Under the pieces are notes generated by a model. It was given only the letters and a program-made list of their open reading frames with translations, made no database searches and was not told where the DNA came from. Source: UBA7657 sp049653045 (GTDB lineage Bacteria; Pseudomonadota; Alphaproteobacteria; Micavibrionales; Micavibrionaceae). From it: a stretch of DNA of 11,878 nt. Where the stretch lies: assembly GCA_049653045.1 (NCBI GenBank), contig JBASFN010000037.1, positions 1-11,878 of the forward strand. Direction: 5' to 3'. Below, in pieces: positions 1-5,269 of the stretch. Numbering within the stretch: position 1 is the first letter of the stretch; each line of letters opens with the position of its first letter. Position numbers and translations under genes: made by a program.

Positions 1-492
1 ATGCAGCAAATGAAAAAAATGGGCGGCATGGGCGCCATGCTCAAACTCCTCCCCGGTCTTGGAAGTATGGCCTCGCAACTGGAAAACGCAGGCATCGACG
101 ATTCCATCATCCGCCGACAGGAAGCCCTCATCTTTTCCATGACGACCGAGGAGCGTGAAAACCCGGATTTGCTGAACGCCAAACGCCGCATCCGCATCGC
201 CAATGGTTCGGGCACGTCGGTACAGGACATCAACAAACTGACCAAGCAACTTGAGCAAATGCAAAAAATGATGAAGCAGATGCGCAAGATGGGCACGGGC
301 AAGATGATGGGCATGATGAATAAAATGATGGGCGGCAAGATGGACGATCTTGAATTGATGGCCCAGTCCATGGACCCCGACGCCCTCGGCGCGGATATGG
401 GATCCCTCGGCCCCAACCCCTTTGCTTCCGGAGGCAACGCCATGTCCGGCATGAACGCCCTCGAAAATTTACTGGGGGGAAAAAAGAAATAA
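1..492 (+). CDS. ffh: Signal recognition particle protein Ffh, C-terminal M domain (5' end outside window)
   Basis: This is the C-terminal 163 residues of the SRP GTPase, which binds 4.5S RNA and signal sequences and targets nascent membrane proteins to FtsY and SecYEG. What is visible is the methionine-rich M domain: a KKMGGMGAML stretch and LPG near residues 5-20, the RRQEALIFSMT..ER.NP block (about 38-55), the RNA-binding RRIRIANGSG motif (about 62-71) and a very Met/Lys-rich helix (about 84-114). The NG GTPase domain must lie upstream, so the ATG at position 1 is an internal Met and not the start. A low-complexity Gly/Asn/Met tail ends in Lys-Lys-Lys. A 112-nt gap separates it from rpsP. 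The family assignment is secure. Confidence 0.96.
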   Translation: MQQMKKMGGMGAMLKLLPGLGSMASQLENAGIDDSIIRRQEALIFSMTTEERENPDLLNAKRRIRIANGSGTSVQDINKLTKQLEQMQKMMKQMRKMGTGKMMGMMNKMMGGKMDDLELMAQSMDPDALGADMGSLGPNPFASGGNAMSGMNALENLLGGKKK

Positions 493-506
493 GTTTTGAG
501 TGATGA

Positions 507-586
507 GTTTCGAGTTATTGATTTCTCGAAACCCCTACCTCGCACCTAGCAACTTTTTTTAACTTTTAACTTTTTTAACTTTCAAC
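507..586. repeat. Low-complexity ffh-rpsP spacer with a small hairpin and AACT(n) tandem units
   Basis: The 112-nt spacer holds an 8-bp inverted repeat, GTTTCGAG (507-514) and CTCGAAAC (525-532), with a 10-nt loop. An imperfect tandem run of AAC followed by 3-7 T starts at 551, 561, 568 and 577. The hairpin is not directly followed by a T-run, so it is a poor intrinsic terminator. The T-rich run may only be a slippage-prone spacer. The repeat is visible directly; any role is unknown. Confidence 0.45.
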
Positions 587-604
587 ACCTAAAGGAGAAC
601 TAAA

Positions 605-1033
605 ATGGCAGTAGTAATCAGAATGTCCCGGGGCGGTCGTACGAACCTTCCCTTCTACCGTATCGTGGTGGCGGATTCCCGCTTCCCCCGTGATGGCCGC
701 TATATCGAGCGCGTTGGCACATACAACCCGCTCCTGAAAACAGGCGACGAAAATCGCGTCACGCTGGTCAAGGATCGTATCGAACACTGGCTGAAACAGG
801 GCGCACAACCGTCCGAGCGCGTGGCGATGTTCCTCGGCAAGGCCGGGATGATCCCGATGCCGAAACAAACCGTCCGCCCGAAAAAATCGGCTCCGGGCGA
901 AACGGCTGTTCAACGCCTCGAAGAAAAGGCCAAGAAAAAAGCCGCCGCTGAGGAAGCTGCCAACGCCGCCGCCAACGCACCGGCTGAGGCTCCGGCCGAA
1001 GCACCTGCTGCCGAAGAAGCCAGCGCAGCGTAA
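605..1033 (+). CDS. rpsP: 30S ribosomal protein S16 (bS16) with long Ala/Glu-rich tail
   Basis: bS16 is a small-subunit assembly protein that binds 16S rRNA in the 30S body. The N-terminal ~80 residues carry the family pattern: an RMSRGG start region, PFYRIVVADSR, PRDGRYIERVGTYNP, then the VKDRIEHWLKQGAQPSERV block. At 142 residues it is longer than the usual 80-110 because of a charged, then Ala/Pro/Glu-rich, low-complexity tail from about residue 97, a frequent feature in alphaproteobacteria. The start at 605 is supported by an AGGAG (593-597) at good spacing. The stop is followed after 5 nt by a palindromic repeat that opens the DUF559 unit, which separates it from its usual partner rimM. 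Confidence 0.97.
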   Translation: MAVVIRMSRGGRTNLPFYRIVVADSRFPRDGRYIERVGTYNPLLKTGDENRVTLVKDRIEHWLKQGAQPSERVAMFLGKAGMIPMPKQTVRPKKSAPGETAVQRLEEKAKKKAAAEEAANAAANAPAEAPAEAPAAEEASAA

Positions 1034-1038
1034 TAATA

Positions 1039-1104
1039 CCCCTCTCCCACCGGGAGAGGGTGGCATTCCCCGGATTGTATATCCGGGGAATGGCGGGTGA
1101 GGGG
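1039..1104 (+). repeat. Left palindromic arm with two hairpins
   Basis: The first hairpin is CCCTCTCCC (1040-1048), loop ACC, GGGAGAGGG (1052-1060), a perfect 9-bp stem. The second is ATTCCCCGGAT (1065-1075), loop TGTAT, ATCCGGGGAAT (1081-1091), a perfect 11-bp stem. The arm ends with GGGTGAGGGG (1095-1104), which can also pair with the opening CCCCTC. The final GAGGGG serves as the ribosome binding site of the endonuclease gene. In rpsP-rimM transcripts these stems would fold directly after the rpsP stop and could protect or attenuate the message; that effect is inference. Confidence 0.8.
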
Positions 1105-1110
1105 CAAACC

Positions 1111-1545
1111 ATGAAAAACACCATCAACACAGCCCGAACTCTGCGCCGCAACCAGACAGACGCAGAAAAACTATTATGGTCGCACCTCCGCGGCAGCCGC
1201 CTGAAAAACTACAAATTCAGGCGGCAACACCCGATACATCCCTACATCGCCGACTTTTTCTGCGAACAAAAAAATATAGTGGTGGAAGTTGATGGGGGAC
1301 AGCACACACCGGAAACGGATGCAAAACGCAGTGCCTTTATAAAGGCGCAAGGCTATAAAATCATCCGGTTCTGGAACAATGATGTTCTAACAAATATTGA
1401 TGGCGTACTAACAGAAATTTTAATAGCAATGGACGATACTGAGTTCAGGAAATTTAAAACCCCTCACCCTGCCCCTCTCCCGGTGGGAGAGGAAATATAC
1501 GCCGCCCCAAAAAACGAAAGCCCTATACGAAAAGTAAAAACATGA
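1111..1545 (+). CDS. DUF559 / Vsr-like endonuclease-domain protein
   Basis: This 144-residue protein matches the DUF559 pattern, a small PD-(D/E)xK-type fold related to the very-short-patch repair endonuclease. Visible blocks are ARTLRRNQTDAEKLLW (8-23), KFRRQHPI..YIADFFC (35-51), IVVEVDGGQH (56-65) and YKIIRFWNNDVL (82-93). Candidate catalytic residues are Asp48, Glu59 and Asp61, with conserved Gln64 and His65. The ATG at 1111 is preferred because it lies 6 nt after GAGGGG (1099-1104) and matches the usual family start. A GTG at 1060 would only translate the repeat. The domain ends near residue 109; residues 117-127 are repeat-encoded and the remaining tail is old spacer. The stop overlaps the rimM start (ATGA). 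Substrate and biological role are unknown. Confidence 0.88.
   Translation: MKNTINTARTLRRNQTDAEKLLWSHLRGSRLKNYKFRRQHPIHPYIADFFCEQKNIVVEVDGGQHTPETDAKRSAFIKAQGYKIIRFWNNDVLTNIDGVLTEILIAMDDTEFRKFKTPHPAPLPVGEEIYAAPKNESPIRKVKT
1460..1492 (-). repeat. Right palindromic arm (inverted, shorter copy)
   Basis: CCCCTCACCC (1460-1469) is followed after TG by CCTCTCCC (1474-1481), loop GGT, GGGAGAGG (1485-1492). It is the inverted copy of the left arm but lacks the 27-nt internal hairpin present on the left. It is read in frame as the C-terminal part of the endonuclease ORF, giving the peptide TPHPAPLPVGE. Confidence 0.8.
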
Positions 1546-2051
1546 AACGCGTCTGCCTCGGTAAAATTACAACCGCACACGGAATCAAAGGGCTGGTGAA
1601 AATCCTGCCCTTTGGTGAAGACCCGTTGTTGATCGAAGACCTCGGCCCGATGTTCACATCGGAAACGGGAAATGAAACCCTGTCAATCACAATGAAAAAC
1701 TCGGCCGGGAATAAATACTGGCTGGCGGCGGTTGAGGGCGTAACGGAGAGAAACGGCGCGGAAGCTCTTCGCGGCACGGAACTCTGGATAGGCCGCGACA
1801 CCCTGCCAACGATTGAAGAAAACAACACCTACTACCACACCGATTTAATCGGATTACGGGTGATGGAAGGAAACACAGAAATCGGCCACGTCACCAACAT
1901 CCAAAACTACGGCGCAGGCGACCTGGTGGAAATCATAGAATCGACAGGAAAAACCTTCCTCGTCCCCCTCACAAAAAAATTATTTCCTGAAATAAACATC
2001 AAGGAAAAATATCTTCTGATAAAAGATCACGCAGAATACAAATCCCTGTAA
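1542..2051 (+). CDS. rimM: Ribosome maturation factor RimM
   Basis: RimM assists late assembly of the 30S head, binding uS19. The 169-residue protein has the expected two parts. The N-terminal RimM barrel opens with CLGKITTAHGIKGLVKI (about 4-20) and contains the VEGVTERNGAEALRGTELWI block (about 64-84). A PRC-type C-terminal barrel starts around YYHTDLIGL (about 97) and includes GAGDLVEI (about 125) and the FLVPLTKKLFPEI segment. Length is normal for the family. Its start shares bases with the endonuclease stop (ATGA at 1542-1545), and no good Shine-Dalgarno is visible immediately upstream. Initiation may therefore depend on coupling to the inserted upstream gene. The gene ends 4 nt from a convergent reverse-strand gene. 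Confidence 0.96.
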   Translation: MKRVCLGKITTAHGIKGLVKILPFGEDPLLIEDLGPMFTSETGNETLSITMKNSAGNKYWLAAVEGVTERNGAEALRGTELWIGRDTLPTIEENNTYYHTDLIGLRVMEGNTEIGHVTNIQNYGAGDLVEIIESTGKTFLVPLTKKLFPEINIKEKYLLIKDHAEYKSL

Positions 2052-2055
2052 CAAA

Positions 2056-3000
2056 TCAAATCTCGTGGCCGGAAACATAAATTTCCGCATCGGGCTTCGG
2101 CGTGACATACCCCGGCAAAACGATAAGGGACTCACATTCCTTATCAATTTTTACAGTTTTTCCAGTGGCCACCTGAACAGAAAAATACCTCATCCACCTG
2201 TCACGACTTTGATTGATGATCTCTGCAACAGACCGATTAGTGTGCATACGCAAATTTTGGGTGTCTGACAGATTGGAAACAAATTTTCCACCCCTTTCAA
2301 GCCGCAAATCGAGTGGACTCTGATAGTAATCAACATCCAGCATTTTTAAAGGCATATACAAAACCCTGTACTGCTGAACTGCTGCCGTTTTTTCGTACAC
2401 CAGCGCAGGAAAAACAGTCTCATAGATCATTCTCTCATCATCAGGCATGAGAGATTCCAGATGATCGTGTTTATTCAACCGCGCCGCAAAAAATCCAACC
2501 CATCCACGACCCATTTCATAAAAAACCTTATCCTGATCCTCTGGCTTCACAACCTCGATAAGATGCTTAAATACAAAAGGCTCATCCTCTGTGCAAAGGT
2601 CTTTCGCCTTATCAATGTACTTCATCAATTTTTTTCTAACAGAGGGATGAAATATCTCCTCAAGGTTGATCATATGCTCTTTGGTGCGAAGCATCTGATC
2701 TACATACTCATGCCCTGTAAGCGGATTGATCTCATGCGAACGGCCATAAATAGTCTCACCAACAGACGCATAATGACCATCACGCTTCCCCTTTTTGAGT
2801 GCTGTGTGCGCCCTGTAAATGCCGTAAATTCCACCGCCGACAGCAAGCGAAGTAAATGTCGCATGTAAACTCCACGCCAACCCCAGATTAAATATCTCCA
2901 AAAACAAACTTTTGGGAATCTCCTCTACAGCCGTCGAAGCAAACTCCTCCGTACTCGCCAATACATCTTGATTATTCCAAAACCCCATAAAGCACCACAT
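2056..3000 (-). CDS. Hypothetical protein, possible single membrane segment
   Basis: This 314-residue reverse-strand ORF resembles no family I recognise. Residues 36-62 are hydrophobic and glycine-rich (around LAWSLHATFTSLAVGGGIYG) and could be one membrane-spanning segment. The rest is charged and soluble-looking, with aromatic-rich stretches such as RGWVGFFAARL (about 166) and the YYQSPLDLRLERGG region (about 225). The DNA is visibly richer in A and T than its neighbours. It lies antiparallel in what is normally the tight rimM-trmD junction, 4 nt from the rimM stop, which suggests later arrival. Met1 (2998-3000) or Met5 (2986-2988) could start it; neither has a strong Shine-Dalgarno. An uninterrupted frame of this length supports a real gene, but function is unknown. 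Confidence 0.72.
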   Translation of the reverse strand: MWCFMGFWNNQDVLASTEEFASTAVEEIPKSLFLEIFNLGLAWSLHATFTSLAVGGGIYGIYRAHTALKKGKRDGHYASVGETIYGRSHEINPLTGHEYVDQMLRTKEHMINLEEIFHPSVRKKLMKYIDKAKDLCTEDEPFVFKHLIEVVKPEDQDKVFYEMGRGWVGFFAARLNKHDHLESLMPDDERMIYETVFPALVYEKTAAVQQYRVLYMPLKMLDVDYYQSPLDLRLERGGKFVSNLSDTQNLRMHTNRSVAEIINQSRDRWMRYFSVQVATGKTVKIDKECESLIVLPGYVTPKPDAEIYVSGHEI

Positions 3001-3005
3001 CGCTC

Positions 3006-3034
3006 AACATATGAAAAATGTATTTTTATGACAA
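3006..3034 (-). promoter_or_regulatory. Candidate sigma70-like promoter for the reverse-strand hypothetical gene
   Basis: On the reverse strand, TTGTCA (3029-3034) and TATGTT (3006-3011) are separated by 17 nt. The -10 lies so close to the ATG at 2998-3000 that the transcript would be almost leaderless, or would use Met5. This rests on hexamer matching only. Confidence 0.3.
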
Positions 3035-3055
3035 AAAAATGGGTTTTGCAATAAT
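3028..3055 (+). promoter_or_regulatory. Candidate sigma70-like promoter for trmD
   Basis: ATGACA (3028-3033) and AATAAT (3050-3055), each one base from consensus, are separated by 16 nt. They sit in the AT-rich divergent spacer and would give a leader of about 20 nt before the trmD ATG at 3081. An own promoter is expected here because the reverse-strand gene cuts trmD off from rimM. The -35 overlaps that of the divergent candidate promoter. This is a consensus match only. Confidence 0.38.
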
Positions 3056-3080
3056 TAAATTATCCTCTTACAAGAGTGAA

Positions 3081-3776
3081 ATGACAACTCCCTGGCACAT
3101 AAACCTCCTCACGCTCTTCCCCGAAATGTTTCCCGGCATGCTCGGTCAATCGTTAAGCGGCAAGGCGCTAGAAAAAGGGATATGGAGCTATAACGCCGTC
3201 AATATCCGCGACTTCGCCGAAGGAAAACATAAAACCGTGGATGATACGCCCTTTGGCGGCGGCGCGGGCATGGTCATGCGCGCCGACGTGATCGAAAAAG
3301 CCCTGCTGTCCCTCTCCAATCCGGGGCGTAAAATCTATCTTTCACCACGCGGGACGCAACTCACCCAACCCTTCGTCAAGGAACTCTCCCGTACCACCTC
3401 CCTCACCTTGCTTTGCGGACGGTACGAGGGCGTAGACCAACGCATTCTGGATGCCGGGGGCTTTGAGGAGATCAGCATCGGCGATTACGTTTTATCGGGC
3501 GGAGAACCGGCGGCGATGATTTTAATGGATGCCTGCATTCGCCTCCTCCCCGGCGTCATGGGCAACGAGGAAACCCCAACCGAAGAAAGCTTTTCCGACG
3601 GTCTGCTGGAATACCCACACTACACCCGCCCCGCCGACTGGATCGCCGCCGATGGACAAACCTACAACGTTCCTGAAACCCTGAAATCCGGCGATCACGC
3701 CAAAATAAAAAAATGGCGGCGAGAACAATCAGAAAAACTAACCGCATCCCGCCGCCCGGATTTACTGAAAAAATAA
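3081..3776 (+). CDS. trmD: tRNA (guanine-N1-)-methyltransferase TrmD
   Basis: TrmD methylates N1 of G37 in tRNAs with a purine-rich anticodon neighbourhood, using SAM, and prevents +1 frameshifting. The SPOUT trefoil-knot signatures are all present: LLTLFPEMFPG (9-19), DDTPFGGGAGMVM, the knot motifs LLCGRYEGVDQR (around Cys112-Gly117) and ISIGDYVLSGGE (around 132-142), and SFSDGLLEYPHYTRPADW, with Asp173 matching the catalytic aspartate of characterised TrmD proteins. The frame is open from 3018, but the ATG at 3081 is chosen because the family starts close to the LLTLFPEMF motif, and because the upstream stretch holds the likely promoter. This gives 231 residues, a normal length. It ends 1 nt from the stop of the convergent SIMPL gene. 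Confidence 0.96.
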   Translation: MTTPWHINLLTLFPEMFPGMLGQSLSGKALEKGIWSYNAVNIRDFAEGKHKTVDDTPFGGGAGMVMRADVIEKALLSLSNPGRKIYLSPRGTQLTQPFVKELSRTTSLTLLCGRYEGVDQRILDAGGFEEISIGDYVLSGGEPAAMILMDACIRLLPGVMGNEETPTEESFSDGLLEYPHYTRPADWIAADGQTYNVPETLKSGDHAKIKKWRREQSEKLTASRRPDLLKK

Positions 3777-3777
3777 C

Positions 3778-4518
3778 TTACTTCAAAACCGCTCGTGCAC
3801 TTACGGTCAGGATAATTTCAGATTCGCCGGGGCTAGCCGAAGGCGTCGCCACTTTCGCAGGCGCGCCCATATCCATCGCCATTTCCTGCCGCGCCATCAT
3901 CATCGGCGGCTGGGGATAGCCGACATCGACATTGACCTCGACCAGTTCGGATTCCGACTTGCCCAAGGCCGCCGCCGCCCGCTTTGCCTTATCAGACAAT
4001 TTCTTCAGCGCACTTTCCAGCAATGAATCGCGGATCGTTTCAAACGACTCCGTCGAAAGCGTATAGGACAAATTACCCATCTGAAGCCCCATATCCTGCA
4101 ATTCCCCCGTCAACTTCAAAAGCTGCTCAGAATTTTTACTGGTCAGATTCAACCCCTGACTGCCCCGCCACATCATTTTCCTTGGCTCATTCTGCTCATG
4201 CGGTTGCACAGGCTGGGGATTGGGGTCATAAGGATAGGTATAGTAATTATCCGTCGAAACCTTCACATCTTTGTATTTTTTGGCCAACTCAAGAGCCTTC
4301 CCCATCAGGGTGTTAATCTTGTCCTGAAGGGTTCTCGCATCCCCCGCATCCGTCTCATAACGAAGAGCCGCAATCAACTGATCCTGTTGGGCGACAACCC
4401 GCTCGCTGGCAGAGATATTCAACACCGTCTGCCCCGGCTTGACCAGCGTCTCCTCGGCTGCGAAACCAGAAATCGAAAAACCCATTGAAAACACAGCCAA
4501 AATTGCTAAAAACCGCAT
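3778..4518 (-). CDS. Periplasmic SIMPL-domain (DUF541) protein
   Basis: This 246-residue protein has a clear N-terminal signal sequence (hydrophobic residues 3-19, cleavage likely after Ala20 or Ala21), so it should be exported. The mature part fits the SIMPL/DUF541 family. It opens with TVLNISASERVVAQQDQLIAALRYET (about 31-56). Next comes a helical stretch with KALELAKKYKDVKVSTDNYYTYP (about 73-95), and then SAL.KLSDKAKRAAAALGKSESELVEVNVDVGYPQPPMM (about 168-206). It ends with an EIILTVSARAVL strand typical of the family's conserved end. A Met-rich PPMMMARQEMAMDMG segment is notable. A perfect AGGAGGT (reverse strand, 4523-4529) precedes the ATG. The family is linked to outer-membrane or oxidative-stress phenotypes in some bacteria, but no reaction is known. 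It is antiparallel between trmD and rplS. Confidence 0.85.
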   Translation of the reverse strand: MRFLAILAVFSMGFSISGFAAEETLVKPGQTVLNISASERVVAQQDQLIAALRYETDAGDARTLQDKINTLMGKALELAKKYKDVKVSTDNYYTYPYDPNPQPVQPHEQNEPRKMMWRGSQGLNLTSKNSEQLLKLTGELQDMGLQMGNLSYTLSTESFETIRDSLLESALKKLSDKAKRAAAALGKSESELVEVNVDVGYPQPPMMMARQEMAMDMGAPAKVATPSASPGESEIILTVSARAVLK

Positions 4519-4612
4519 AAATACCTCCTGTTGTGACCATTAATCCATAGCATACACAGGGTAAGACGGCCATAACCCCTGAATCCTTGGCCTTAATATT
4601 GATATTTTTCCT

Positions 4613-4641
4613 TTGCTTTTGGGGTTTATCGTGTGTATAAA
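4613..4641 (+). promoter_or_regulatory. Candidate rplS promoter
   Basis: The 212-nt divergent spacer between the SIMPL gene and rplS should hold promoters for both. On the forward strand a good -10 (TATAAA, 4636-4641) stands 17 nt from a weak -35 (TTGCTT, 4613-4618). Transcription from here would give a leader of about 85 nt before rplS. No convincing SIMPL promoter stood out. Evidence is consensus matching only. Confidence 0.3.
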
Positions 4642-4730
4642 GCCGCCAGAAGTTTAACCCGTAAAAAAGATAAACGATCCGCTGCCCCAGTAAAAAAGGG
4701 CAATTCGGGGTCGGGAAAAAGGGAAATACA

Positions 4731-5183
4731 ATGGCCATGAACGTAATGGAAAAATTTGAAGCAAAACAGCTTCAGAAACTGAAAACAGACAAAACCATCC
4801 CGGAATTCAGCCCCGGCGATACCCTCAAGGTCAACGTCAAGGTTGTCGAAGGAACACGTGAACGTATTCAGGCTTACGAAGGCGTGTGCATTGGCCGCGC
4901 CGGCTCTGGCGTGAACGAAAACTTCACCGTCCGCAAAATCAGCTATGGCGAGGGCGTCGAGCGCGTATTCCCCTTGCTGAGCCCCCGTATCGAGAGCATC
5001 GAACTGGTGCGCCGTGGTTCCGTTCGCCGTGCAAAACTCTACTACCTGCGCGATCTGTCGGGTAAATCAGCTCGTATCACGGAGCGTACCTCCGGTCACG
5101 GCTTTGAGAATGCCGCAGACGATACCGAAACGGCCGCCGCGCCTAAGGCAAAGAAAGCCAAAAAAGCCGCTAAGGCCGAATAA
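4731..5183 (+). CDS. rplS: 50S ribosomal protein L19 (bL19)
   Basis: bL19 sits at the 30S-50S interface and contributes to intersubunit bridges. The core is typical: FEAKQLQKLKTDKTIPEFSPGDTLKVNVKVVEGTRERIQAYEGVCI (about 9-54), the GVNENFTVRKISYGEGVERVFPLLSPRIESIELVRRGSVRRAKLYYLRDLSGKSARI block, then a low-complexity tail rich in Ala and Lys (from about 135). At 150 residues it is longer than the ~115-130 of many homologues because of this tail. Starts at 4731 or 4737 are both possible; AAGGGA (4719-4724) favours 4731. The reverse-strand SIMPL gene separates it from trmD, so it must have its own promoter. It is followed by a repeat-derived terminator-like hairpin. Confidence 0.96.
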   Translation: MAMNVMEKFEAKQLQKLKTDKTIPEFSPGDTLKVNVKVVEGTRERIQAYEGVCIGRAGSGVNENFTVRKISYGEGVERVFPLLSPRIESIELVRRGSVRRAKLYYLRDLSGKSARITERTSGHGFENAADDTETAAAPKAKKAKKAAKAE

Positions 5184-5195
5184 CCCAACCGCTTT

Positions 5196-5264
5196 TGTCA
5201 TCTTGAGCGTCAGCGAAGGATCCCTCTGGGATGGTTCGCTACACTCAACATGACAGTTTTTTTT
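5196..5264 (+). terminator. Repeat-derived long imperfect hairpin plus T-run after rplS
   Basis: An imperfect palindrome pairs TGTCAT (5196-5201) with ATGACA (5250-5255), TTGAG with CTCAA, AGCGAA with TTCGCT and ATCCC (5220-5224) with GGGAT (5228-5232), with TCT at the tip. It is directly followed by eight T (5257-5264), the layout of an intrinsic terminator. The wording TCATCTTGAGCG...GCGAAGGATCCC closely resembles a dispersed intergenic repeat common in many bacterial genomes, so this is probably a repeat serving as rplS terminator. On the other strand it lies just past the small reverse-strand gene. Confidence 0.68.
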
Positions 5265-5269
5265 AGACC

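Larger units (their letters stand above)
1039..1492 (+). mobile_element. Putative REP-like unit: DUF559 endonuclease gene between inverted palindromic arms
   Basis: A ~450-bp block between rpsP and rimM consists of one endonuclease-like gene and two arms in inverted orientation. The 20-mer at 1041-1060, itself a hairpin, is matched perfectly as reverse complement at 1473-1492. An inner 10-mer GGGTGAGGGG (1095-1104) is matched as CCCCTCACCC (1460-1469). The order outer palindrome then inner motif is therefore mirrored on both sides, as in terminal inverted repeats. No convincing target-site duplication is visible. From general knowledge, GC-rich palindromes of this sort occur dispersed in many proteobacterial genomes, often near DUF559 genes. 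That this particular unit moves is inference. Confidence 0.5.

Noticed and set aside
575..1066. Reverse-strand frame of 163 codons opposite rpsP
   Set aside because: It mirrors the GC-rich rpsP gene and its Ala-rich tail; the product is Arg/Ser/Gly-rich low complexity, while the forward frame is an unambiguous bS16.
1060..1110. GTG at 1060 as start of the endonuclease
   Set aside because: The extra 17 residues would be pure translation of the palindromic arm; the ATG at 1111 has a well-spaced GAGGGG and fits the usual family N-terminus.
2461..2868. Forward frame of 135 codons inside the reverse-strand orphan gene
   Set aside because: It is shorter than the 314-codon frame on the other strand, resembles no family, and lacks a ribosome binding site.
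3018..3080. Upstream ATG at 3018 for trmD
   Set aside because: It would add 21 non-conserved residues and overlap the probable promoter; the family begins near LLTLFPEMF.
3522..3776. Frames overlapping the trmD 3' half on the reverse strand and across its end
   Set aside because: They are shadows of trmD; no conserved motif or ribosome binding site.
5050..5061. CGCGATCTGTCG-like sites in rplS as possible regulatory operator
   Set aside because: They encode the conserved LRDLSG segment of bL19, so the pattern is explained by coding constraint.
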